Source: Acanthaster planci
Lineage: Eukaryota > Echinodermata > Asteroidea > Valvatida > Acanthasteridae
Reading direction: 5' to 3'
DNA length: 64,000 nt
NCBI RefSeq assembly: GCF_001949145.1
Contig: NW_019091528.1
Coordinates: 1 to 64,000, forward strand
In this document: positions 45,601 to 57,600 of the stretch, piece by piece
Layout of the letters: every line of letters begins with the position of its first letter
How positions within the stretch are numbered: the first letter of the stretch is position 1
The notes under the pieces: generated by a model
Told to the model about the DNA's origin: nothing
The model's database searches: none
Seen by the model: the letters and a program-made list of their open reading frames with translations, nothing else
Translations under genes and position numbers: made by a program

Positions 45601-48600
45601 ACTAAGCTGCATTCAGTATCACTCAAAAAAGGGGGAACTGACTTCTGAATCCATATTACTCATGCATATTTACATCATGAACATTGACCTCTATATAGAG
45701 TCATATTGTGTCATCCATCACCGCCCCCTCCCCCCACTTTTCAAATGTTCATGTCATCCCCTCCATCTTTCACTATCTGCCACCCCCCCCATTTCCAGCA
45801 GAGATTTATGCCACTCCTCTGACAGAAGGCCCACTTAACATTTTCCACGATTTCAATTCTGACGGATCACAGACTTAGCGATATCACCACGATAGGGTGC
45901 AGTACGGTGTGATGTCCCTACGCTGTTTCTGATCAGCAAATGTCTATAAAAACTGGACCTTCCGAATACTGTTTTGTATCGTGCACGGGCACCGTACACC
46001 TCTTCACATGTTTTAGTCGTACCATTGATAGAAGGCTTGCATTTCACGTCAAGTTTTTCAGAGATTCCGTCCATGTTAAGAGAACCATTACTGAGTACCA
46101 GCTGCAAGGGGTCTATTGAACGCTGACGCTCTGTTTCTTGCTCGAAGTGCTAACTACTCGCTCACTATAATGTCTTATATACCCAGTGTGATAGCGGGAA
46201 TATTGCAATGCATCTCGTGGTGTAAAGACAGCGGTCCACGGCCTTACCCGGATCCCATAGCTCCCATCCCCGCATTAACGTGCTGCGGTCGATGCGGCCA
46301 ATGAACAAAACACCGAAGAACACCGCCTTGAAAATCCGCATCAGGCAGGAGAGCAGGCCCAGGATAACATTCATGAACAGGGTGATGTAGACGGTCACGT
46401 TGTAGGCTCGCCTGATGTCAGGAGTTGGAGAAATTGAAATCCACGCATTATTATGAAGGTCAGGATAGGAGCCACGCAAGCAAACAGTCAAAGCAATTTT
46501 TGCAGGACAAGTTGATGACTTGCGTAATGGCCAAGTCAAGTCATCAACCACATCAACCCAAAAGGAACTGCCTGTTAAAGTAACAATGTCCAACTCTTTG
46601 CAGTAAATAGGAGTGTTGCTTATTTTGTGACCCGCTCTGCAAAAATGAGTCTTATGTCACCGGAGCGACTTTTGAGTTTTACTTTGTATTATTTGGGTGA
46701 CTTGAGCTCTTTGTTTTGATTGTGTTACTCAATTTGGTACGATGAAAATGAAAGTTGTGTAGCTGTCCAAATACTGAGGATTCTTTCAAAGGTCTTTAAC
46801 TCAACAGCGGCTCCGGCAACAATGCCACTCATTTCATACAGATGGGGTAGCATTTTTAAGTTCAAAGTAATCAATTTTAATCGTTTTCTCGTCTGCAAAT
46901 AAGGCTGAGAGAGATTTCAGTTAATCTTCTGATTGGCCTCTTTCAGCCGCATCAAAGAAACACACAGAGGCTGGACTCACAGAATTGCGTGAAGGTTGGT
47001 TCATATACTTGGAACGAAAGCCGACACGAACGCAAACTTGTGGCGTCCGACCTTAATGTTCGTGCACAGAAAATACGCACAAAAGTTGAACACATTCACC
47101 TCGAACGAATGTCGTTGCAAAATGTTTGCATTCACCAGAAGGTTGAACTGGCCTTGAGATGAGAGTTTTGGTGTAAGCATAACTGTTATTGCGAAGTTGA
47201 GTTGGTTCATACGACAGGGACGTGCGCAAGCAAAAACAAGTAAAACTATCTGAATGAATGTGCCTGACTGGTTTGCAAAGATTCATTATATGCTCATCAA
47301 TTTGCTGAATAGTTCTGCTTCAGATTTGAAGTCCGTGACTTAACTTAATGCACCGGTAATACTGCCAAACCTACAATATCTAGCAACGCTGGGCAGTCAG
47401 CCTTGTTCATGGCACTTGGCAATGTTACTAATTTGAGGCAGCCGTTTCATTTGTTGGGGAAAACATACCAATTATTTACTTTCAAATCAAATTTTACTTG
47501 AAATTAGCTCTCATTGGCGGCGTAGATTTCTTTTAGGCTCATCTCTCACAAGAAAACAACACGCCGTACAATACAGACAGTAAATTGTTGTAGACGGACC
47601 AACTACTTGGAGTCGCGTTCTGGAAACTACTCACCTGTTGTCAAGACTCAAGTATGTCGTTATCTTGCTTTTGTCTTTCTGACTCTGCAAGAACGCCAAC
47701 TGTGACAGGAAAACCTGGGCGTAATACAAGACGAAACCAACCAAGAAACTCAACCTGCAAGTGGACAAAAGACAAGTGTTAACCTTCCCGCCCAATTAAC
47801 ATAGTTCTCAACTATAATGAAGTGCACGATACCAGCCTATAGGACATCAATACGCACGCTTTTCGAACTAAAACAAGGACAGGGCAAAATCCCTTACCAG
47901 TAATTCTTCAGAAGGCTTAAAACCAGCGTGTCTGCAGCTTGCGTGAGAGGATAGATGATAAAGTAAACGATGAAAAACACAAGAGTCCAAGACAAGACTT
48001 GAAGGATGAAAAAGCCTGTAAACGGGACAACACGAAAACCAATGTTCAAGTCGATGAATCTTGAGCAATGACCCGGCCATCACGATAGGCCAAACGCCCC
48101 AAGTCAACTGAGCACAAAATAATGTTCACAAATGGCCGATCATCCATATCAAATAGACCCTATATACACCAGAATTTTCAAAGGAGTCGAGGGCAGGTTC
48201 TCCTCTGCATGTTGGTCGCAGTGGGAATTTGCTTTAAAAATTCAGTTCTTGTTAAAATGCCGAGCATTCTGACGATTTTTTCACAATTTTTATTTTCGCA
48301 AAAATGTAACAGGTGATGCCGAGGAAAGAAAAAAGAAAAAACCACTCACCCCAAACTGAAAAACCAATGTGGTAGCCTGTGAACCGAAGATTAGCGACCT
48401 GTTGACAAACCAAAAGTTTTAAGGGCATGATTACGCTCGGGTGCTGTTGCTTACAGTCTGAAATGTACAAAGGACAAGACGAACGCTTTTCTTTGAAAGA
48501 CTTTTCCATTCAGAGAGAACTCACCACAAGAGAGCTGAAACTGGCCTGTGTGCTCGGGCAAAAATCTTTGTTGCCACGCCAAAGTCGAAGTGTATGTTTT

Positions 48601-51600
48601 CTAAACAGAAAATAATTATGGCCACAGAAAGGAAAGAAAACTTGTCTGAGAAACGACACCAACTGCGCAAAATATCATCAAATCCAATCGCCGCGGAAAA
48701 ACTCACACAGAAAGCGTAATCTATTCGAAATACTTTCAGCATCGAACTGTAGCACATGAATTCAAATACTTGTTTAATTAAATATCACCAGATTAATATC
48801 AAATAGAAACAGAGACTCACCTGTAGCATAGTTGCATGTGTAGACTGTACCCTATGGTTGTGGCGATAGCGAAGTAACAAGTCGGCCAAAAGGTGTCTGT
48901 AAAACATTAGGTTCAAAAAATGACTTGAAAACAGAGGCCACCGTGGAAAATATATACACATTAAGTAAAAAGCACTTCAAAGAAACAAATCTCTACATGA
49001 GATAAGATAAGTATTAACAATTCTACACAGCTATCAGAACATCGGATAATATAATACACTTATAACTAAATACTAATAGAAACTACCGCCATATTTAAAA
49101 TCACTGAGACAATGTCCATTTTGATCGGATTGGAGGTAAAATCGAAAAATAACCAAGAAGTGATATTTCTGCAAACTTTGGCAGCCCAAACAAGTTGTAG
49201 GCAAATTGAGAGCCGTTTATACTAGAAATCAGATAAAACAATTGATTTTGCCTAAAATTAATCAGATATAAGACAGTTGAAATTGTGTCTGTACAGATGG
49301 ATTAAAGATATTGCAATCTTACCCTCTGCTATGTCAAAGAAAGTCTTGAGGCCAAGGAACGCATCGGTTTCATTGACCTTGGCAAAAATATTGTACAGGT
49401 CACCACCTATTGCCAGCGTTCGGTTCGCCGACTCCCAAACACTTGATAAGGACATGACATACACCAGGCCAAGCTGCGGATTCGAGCAAAATTGAAGGAC
49501 TGTATTCACTTATTGCTAGGAATTGTCTCCATTTCTACGTCATCTCAATAACTGGGGTGTAAGTGGCCATTTCAAAGTTAAGCTGAAAACAGCTGACAAA
49601 CAGCTGAAATGTAGAAACTTCCCATACGTTTTGTGCACACCAGTTGTACAAAAAAGCTAAAATTCAGGGCCAACATCTAAACAAAAAAGCTGAAATGAGC
49701 TACAAAGCTGAATTTTCAAACCCTTGATAACATGAGATTACGTTAAGGAGAAACGAGGGGGGAAAGTGGAGATGTACCAATGGTCTAATGTACCTAAGAA
49801 CAAACAGTTATACAATGCTTTAAGTTTTGAGAGGAATTTGATCCATTGTCAACTGTTGGCTAGCTCGGTACATCTGTGGCGCGTCTACATACATGTGACA
49901 GCTTTACTCCTGACCCAAGCCATGAACTGTTTTGCTCTTATCGGTTAGGCGCACTTATACTTTTTTTCGCATGCATATTAAACCACACACAAAGATTTCG
50001 TCGGCACCTTCAGTGGATCGTATGGCGTACCAGACTGTCTTCATTACCTCACGCATTTTTATCTGTGAGTTAGCTGCCAAAGTATGCTAAATTCACAGTA
50101 TCAATGCTATCCGAATAACCCTATACAACTGGGGACCCTTTACACCACCACCAAGCAAGTTGGGCGAGCGGCTAGCTAATGTGGGGAAAAGTTCACAGTC
50201 TCCTCAAATGGAGACCACGTTCACAACCTTGGAATTACATGTACATGTTTACTCGTCGCAATCCCTCGAATATCATCAAGGAAGTACTGATAGCTACTTC
50301 CTCGATGATATTCGAGGGATTGCGATAGGTAAGTTTCGAAACGATTAATCTGCTCTGTAAGTTATTCAATGTACATGTACAACAATCATTGTACTTATTT
50401 TGTTAAAAAATATTTACTTTAATAACAGAGGACGAGTTGGAATTGAGATTAAACTGAAAATAAATTGGCTAAATGCAAATTTCAAAAGGAAACCACAAAT
50501 ACCAATAATAAAGACATACGCTAAATTAACATAAATGTAAAAAAAGGAAAAGTGACAAAAAATGATGAAATAAAGATAAAATGGAGGAATTATAAATGTG
50601 AATAAGAAACATTAAAAATGTAAGTGAAAATGAAAAGAATGTTTCACTTTGAATGAAAACCTGCAACAGCAACCGAACTTGACACAGAAGATATCATAGT
50701 GCGGCAAATTGAAAATAAATAGAAGACTAACCCGTAGAACATGTAATACGTTTCTTATTGAGCTCGACCTTATAATTCAATGTCACAACTACTCTGGGGA
50801 AACCCGCTCATTCTGAACAACAAGTATTATGCAAGACCACGTGGTGTTCGTTTCTATTTTCGCGTGGAATCGTTTTTACCGACGAGAAACAGATTACCAT
50901 CCGATCGTCATGCCGAAGTCAAAAGGTAATAAGGTCACAAGTTGAACGATTACGAATGATTTCTTTTGCCCCATAATACACTTGAATAACTTGTGACTGA
51001 CTTGTGAGGACTTGAGAAACTCCGAGTTTGAAGTTGTTTTTTTAATCATTACTACATTTTCATTGTTAGTGCCAATGTTTCCAGCCTGCTGTGGACGCCA
51101 CAATTCGCCAACAAACACAGGGTGTGTGGATTGTCACTGCAGATCAGCGCATTGAAATAGACTACGCTTTCAAAAACTTACCTGGTACGTCGTCAGAGCG
51201 CTGAGAATAAACGTGCAAACGCACCGTCTTGAAAACTTGAAGCCTGTACAAATAGAGAGCAAATAAAATGTTTTGTTTTAGATAAAACTAAAATATTTGT
51301 TTTGTATTAATCATTGAGACTTCTAAGGCCAGGAGTTTGACGACTGAAACCAACATCGAGGAGAAAGAAACGTGAAACGACAATGAAATAAGACATTTTT
51401 TTTTCAATTTAACGAGCATTCCACACGGTCAAAATAGCCCCTCAATTAAAAAGAAAATCCTTTAGTGTAGACAGCCCCAAGCAAGAAATATGAGTTTCCT
51501 TTACCCGTGGTTTGCTCCTGAGCGCGCAATTTACCACCACTTTTGATCATTTACTCTTGCCATACTGAATCATATATGTTTTGTGTCCTTTTAAAAATAG

Positions 51601-54600
51601 TGCTGTGTATTGATGACGTTGACATCTAAAGAGGTAGCGGGGACAAAGGTCAACTGAGACCCATTCGTCGATAAGGTCATGAAAATGTCGGCTTAACATA
51701 TATTTCTAATGAATAACCAGCAGAACTGTACCTGGTGCATCCTCAATAAATTTTCTGCGCAGTCGGACACTGAGGCTCACCTCACCCCTGCCAAGAAAAT
51801 TAACGGGAAAGAATGTATTACACCCAGCTTCAACTTGCTGAATTATTAATTTTCCCTGACCAATAATGGTCAACTCTGTCGATTAAAGCAAAACTCCCAT
51901 CTCAGGAACATGACGATTTAACGGGCCTTAGCTGCACGTGTTGGTGAATCAATGGTTCTGCATCTCCTTTCAGGGGCGGATCAAACCACTTAGATTTCTT
52001 TTATTCCGATTGTTCCGATTACATTGTTACCGATGCGCAAATATCAATCCTTCCGGGATGTCATTGTTTCACTATTGCAATATACATGTTGTTTCATTTT
52101 TTTAAATTCTTTTTTGGGTTCTGAGCAGGGGGTTGGCCCCCATCCCCTCCGGGATCCACCTGTGTCATTTGGACAAATTGGAAGTAAACTCGAAAACCAA
52201 CCAAACTGATATTTCTGCAAATTTTGGCAGCCCATGTAAGTTGTAGGCAAAATGAGAGTGGTCCATGAAACTAGAGGTCGGGTAGAATGGAGAGCACCCT
52301 ATATCGGAATCAAAAAGATTTCAGTCACTTTGCACTCCACGACCATACATGTTTGATATGAAGTCATGTCTCCAGCCTATTCCAACTGTAACCTCAACGT
52401 GTAAACCGGGCCAAGCAATGTCTGGGCAAATTAAGGGTCAAAACTTAACCGGTATGCAAACTTCATTATTTGAATGCCCGAGTTCTCTGCGTCGGTCTGT
52501 TTTCATTCTCTGGTGATATCTGATTTTTGGACAAAACTCTCCCCGCTCAACGGAAATTCCATTTCTGTCCGTGTATGGTAGACACTGTTTTCAAGCGATG
52601 GGATGAAAAGCTTACCCTGGTTTGGGTGGGGTCAGAAGATATTTTACTCTTGTGTAGAAGTGTGTCTTGGCAAATTCATCGTCCCTTTCGCCACCAATCG
52701 TCACCATGTTAACGGAGGATTCCTTTCCAAGCAAGGAAATGGATTCATGTTATGAAACTGATCTTTTCTCTCCCAAAGCGGATTAGAAAATAACTTGAAA
52801 ACTGTGTTTCAAGGTGCATATTATGCTTACTTTTTCAGGGCAAAACATCTGGCGTAAACTGACGGACAGCCCATAGATGAAGCGGAGAAATAAGGCCATA
52901 TAGCAGAAGTACACGGGGCCTAATACAGCTGTAATCACCCGTGTCTCGAGCTATAATGCAAAATACGGTGAGAACAATTCTATGAGATGCTTCATACATT
53001 TTTTTTCGATCTTGGCATTAACTAGCCTTTACCCCTAACTGTCCGTGCAACTCTAAACTAATACCTATTACCCTTAACCCATGCGAACGACAATTAGAAC
53101 TCTAGCTCTGGGAACAATTACGTTGGTATTATTTTAGGATCGGTAGCAACAACAGTTGGGACAAGGTCTTCAGAATCAATTTTAGACGGGCGGGGAAAAT
53201 TGATCGGGGTGGGGAGCAAGAAAATTCGGAAATATCATGCTTACATGCCCTTCTGAGGCGTGAAGCTACATTTAAAAACTGGCCACAATACAAACATCTC
53301 AGGAAGGTTAGCGTCTGTATCACAACAATTCTTCAGAACAAGACGAATACTTCTAAAACTGACGTATTTGGGTTTATTTTTAGAGGTTGGGGGTCAAGTA
53401 GTGAGAAATCAGACTTCAATTGCTCATTACAAAATGCAACAGAGAAAATAACCCTTTCTGTTTTTGTTTAGGTTCAGCAATCATCGAAAAAATCACAGGC
53501 TCACCCCATCATCTGTCTGGCAGTTAGCTCGCGTTGCAACGTAATAATACCCCCTGTACAAACAAGGAAAGTACAGCACACTTCCATTACAAACTTGTTC
53601 CCAATATTCATCCCCCTGTCTGCTATTTTCGCGTGCGAATAATTCTTGTCCAAGCACGTCTGGAGACAAGTTGAACACGAGCGAGACCCCCTCCCCGCGT
53701 GCATACAGAAACCTCAGGCAAGCATACCAAGCAGGCGCGGTTGTAAATGTGCTGCAGAAGTCTGCTGTCTGCATGGGACAGTTAGTTTAAAGAGCGACAC
53801 ATAGGCAAGAGGAGAGGAGACTACAATGCATCCCAATTACCAACAAATGAAAAGGAATTCTATGGCACGAGATTAAAGACTGCAAAGATTTTTGAACTCT
53901 TGGGTGAGACAAAATATAACAGTCAATTATATTTTGACCTCTTTGGTGAGGTGTTTACGGCAAGTGTTAGTTTTTTCTTTTGTTTGTTACTTTGGATGTT
54001 GGACTTCATACCTCATGGGCCTATCTTATCTACGCAGTAGGTCTAGGTACGATCAACAACTCACAAAAATAACCATTTTAAATATAACAGTTTAGGACCA
54101 CAACTCCTAAGAGGAATTAAGCGAACGTATAGATACACATGGAATCTTACGATAACGTTAGGATTTATGCTAAGTTAAGTTATATCCTATTGATTTCCCT
54201 TATATCTGTTGCACATGTTTGGTCACATATCCGTAAGATATAAACACTGGATACAAGAATGTGTCAAGTGTTTTGACAGGGTAGAGACAAGACTAGGACC
54301 ATCCTTTCATCTCGCAGTCTCGCTGGGCAGACCAAGTACACATCATGACGGAGTGGTCCACCTCTAACCACATAGTGAATATACATGTACATACTGTACT
54401 ATGTTAAACATTAACACGGATGAGTGTATGAAGGTACTCCCACGCGTGGTTAAATAAACATGAAGGAGAGTATTTTTAGAAATCTTTTAGAAAAAAACGT
54501 GGTACAACATCGTAGCCTGCATGTTTTTTACAGTTCATAAAGAGCGTCTTTGAAAATGGCACAACTGCCGCGTTAAACATTCGTCGTTTCAACAATACCT

Positions 54601-57600
54601 TGTTGTTTTTTTTCTGAAGAAAGCAAGGTTTTATTTACCAGGCTATCGTGTAAATAAGTCCAATCGCGTTTCCAAGTACTTCGTGGTCTGTGCTCAGGCA
54701 GAGGAGGAGAGGGTAGTAGGCAATGCTGATTTCCAGCACGTTGACTATCACGATGAATATCTGGACGGTGCCTGTTATAAAGAAATACCATGCAAATATT
54801 TTAAGAACGTGCTGTACACGTAGGCATGACGTGATTTTGGGTTGTTTATTTCACACAGCTTTTTAAAACTGTGTCGTATTTTCTTGGGGGAAAGGTAGCT
54901 TTTATTATATGGTTTGCTTTGTTGCGCGATAATGCTTCACGGCACATTTAGTATTTCTGTTCAAATATTGTAAAACGCAATAATGTTGCATAATGAGTGT
55001 ACACTTTCAACGGTTATTTTTATACGGAGTTGACCTCGTGGCTTGATCGGAGATAGGTAGGAAGTTTGACAACAGTAACATTATTCCGGTCGGGGTCATT
55101 TGTTGATGCTTCCCGTTCTGCGTCAACACACACAACCGAGACGTACGTATTATGAGTGTTGGTTACTGGCCAAAAAATTAAAAAAAAAATTATCCTTCCT
55201 TTAGTAGATTTGAAGCTGAGGGTCTTCTGACAACTTTTCCATTTCACAAAATCTGCTGTGATATCGATGTGTTGCTCAGTTCAAATAATCACAACGCTTG
55301 GAATTTTTCACGTCGGTGAGATAGCTTGGTAAATGACAGTCTGCCCTTTCTGGTTGTACGTTTGACAGCCCAGTCCCAGTGAGTATATAGCATTCCATAG
55401 TCTTGTTCATTTAATAGCTTATCAAATAGCCATTCCACGGATAACAGGAAATAAAAAGAATCAGATAACGTATAATATGTATTATACGTTTCAAGTTAAC
55501 GTCTTCAACTATCCACTCATATCAGAAACCGATACAGACGTATATTTGCGATGAGTCACCTTCAATGGCAGCCCTGTGAGCAAAGGTTACAATTGAAGCA
55601 GTTTCCAATAACATACGCCCATACACACGTCAGTAATAAAGTAGGGAAGAACGCGTGCTTACATTAATATGTTGCATATGAACAGCGGCTGATGGCACCT
55701 ATTGTGTAAAGAACATGCACCGCATGAAAACGTAGGTTCGTCGTTCACGTCAGTATAAAGTGTAGAACGCCAACAGTGCAATTTTCACCACACGTTTTAT
55801 TAAAATTGGGTAGATAATTTGACCATTTAATTTAGTGCACATGATGTTTTAAGTTTGGAGGAAGTTAGGCAAAGTTTTGTGAAAGTCCTTTGTTTTCTAT
55901 CAACCGTGTTTTTCTCAGACAATGTAGGTCTATAGTGAAACGACAACTTTAAAGGGAAATAGTGGATGCAAATCTATCCCCCAACAATCAAAATTTTAAT
56001 CAACACAACGTGAAGGGAAATACCTCTGAACATTTCCGGAACACCCGATAAATCGGGGTTGAAAAACCATTCCCCCGTGAAAAGTATTATGACACAGGTG
56101 GACATGGCCGCAAAGGCACAGCCGAATGACCAACGGTCCTCGTAGGAATCGATTAAATTTGCAGGACTGAAAGAAAGAAAAAAAAAACATTACGCCCACA
56201 TCACAAACGTTCCATGGAGCAATACAGCGCACTGCATGTACCCTGGTATTTTAACGGTAAAGAGTATGGGTACCCGCTTCCTCTCGGGACACAGGTTTTC
56301 TTGGTCAATAGAACAGATTCACGTCGGCCATCTTGATTTGAAAGTACCGTAAAACCTTTCATTTTGGTAACCCGAGAGTAAAAATAGCAGCGACAAAATA
56401 TAAGCTCGTACAAATCATGCCACTTTTTGCTAAGGATAATTTGAAATTTGTGATAATTTACGTGAATATCTAAATGTTTTGAGACACATTAAAAAAACCT
56501 GAAAGTGAGATGTGGAACGCAAAATAACAGATGACAGATTCAGGGAACAAGATAAAAACGAATGGTTTCCTCACATCTATGGTTTACTGAGATAGTTCTG
56601 AACCCAAGATAAAAACAAATGGTTTCCTCACATCTATGGTTTACTGAGATAGTTCTGAACCCAAGATAAAAACGAATGGTTTCCTCACATCTATGGTTTA
56701 CTGAGATAGTTCTGAACCCAAGATAAAAACGAATGGTTTCCTCACATCTATGGTTTACTGAGATAGTTCTGAACCCACTTTCCAAAAGGACATATAAATC
56801 TTGTGCACAAAAATGAATGCCACAATTCTCACCTTGCAATGCTGGGCCTCATTTTGCAGCATTTAGGCCAGAGGCGTTTTCTTGGATCCAGAAATGAAAA
56901 CACTATTATGACCGTAAGCTAGAAAGACACAAAAAAGGAGAACTCATGTTTCACGCGAGAAATGTCTTCGTGCACAACTTCTCTATACAAAATTGAATAG
57001 AGGGGGTTACATTCCCATCCAGCTTGCACCTGTTCCGATCCTCTGCGAATGTATTAGAATGACTTTGCTTCTCTGACACTCAGATGAAAAACATATGATC
57101 CAAAAGTCTCTAGACATTTGAACAAGAGATCGGGAGTTTCCGCAGCCATCAAGCCTGTCTGTGAGTTTCATTACTACAATACTGGTCCTATAAGAGCTGT
57201 CTAGGACGTCGACTGGAGATTCTCCGACCTATTTGTGATCTTCAAACCTGTCTGGGATTTCCTCACAGGGCAGCTGCAATCAATTTGTTTTAATACAAAC
57301 CTTCAAAATGCACCTTTGTGTGTCAGCTTCAACCTTACTTAAACTCTCGTTTCAATATTTTCAAAGGGTATTTTACTGCCCTATTGGTTTTTATGTTAAT
57401 GAGTAGTTTTGCATTCATGAGCTAAACCGTGATGTCATCCCAGGAATGTCTCAATGTTACTCTAATTAGAGCTTTCAAACATTAAATAAGAGTGAAAAGT
57501 TGCATGAAAATAAAATGTGTCTTAGTAAACTCTACTGCAGCTATATCTTTATGAACACCTCCACGATATTGAGCCAGATTGAGCCAGACCGGGAACCTAC

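Noticed and set aside
48821-48896. Reading this exon in the frame HLLADLLLRYRH and joining it directly to 48398
   Set aside because: It clashes with the phase of the exon at 49323-49473 and leaves out the exon at 48525-48600, which restores both phase and similarity.
52831-52928. A shorter exon 7 of the STRA6-like gene using the acceptor before 52928
   Set aside because: It needs phase 1, but the preceding exon ends in phase 0. The acceptor before 52950 fits both phase and family alignment.
53493-53774. A 93-residue minus-strand frame as one exon of the STRA6-like gene
   Set aside because: Only the 49-bp part 53505-53553 fits the phases on both sides and the family alignment (RANC against RAEC in the human protein).
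56549-56776. CRISPR-like array
   Set aside because: The units are contiguous tandem copies without spacers, in a eukaryotic intron.
56540-56839. 99-residue minus-strand frame with a 19-residue repeat
   Set aside because: It is the 57-bp tandem repeat inside a STRA6-like intron.
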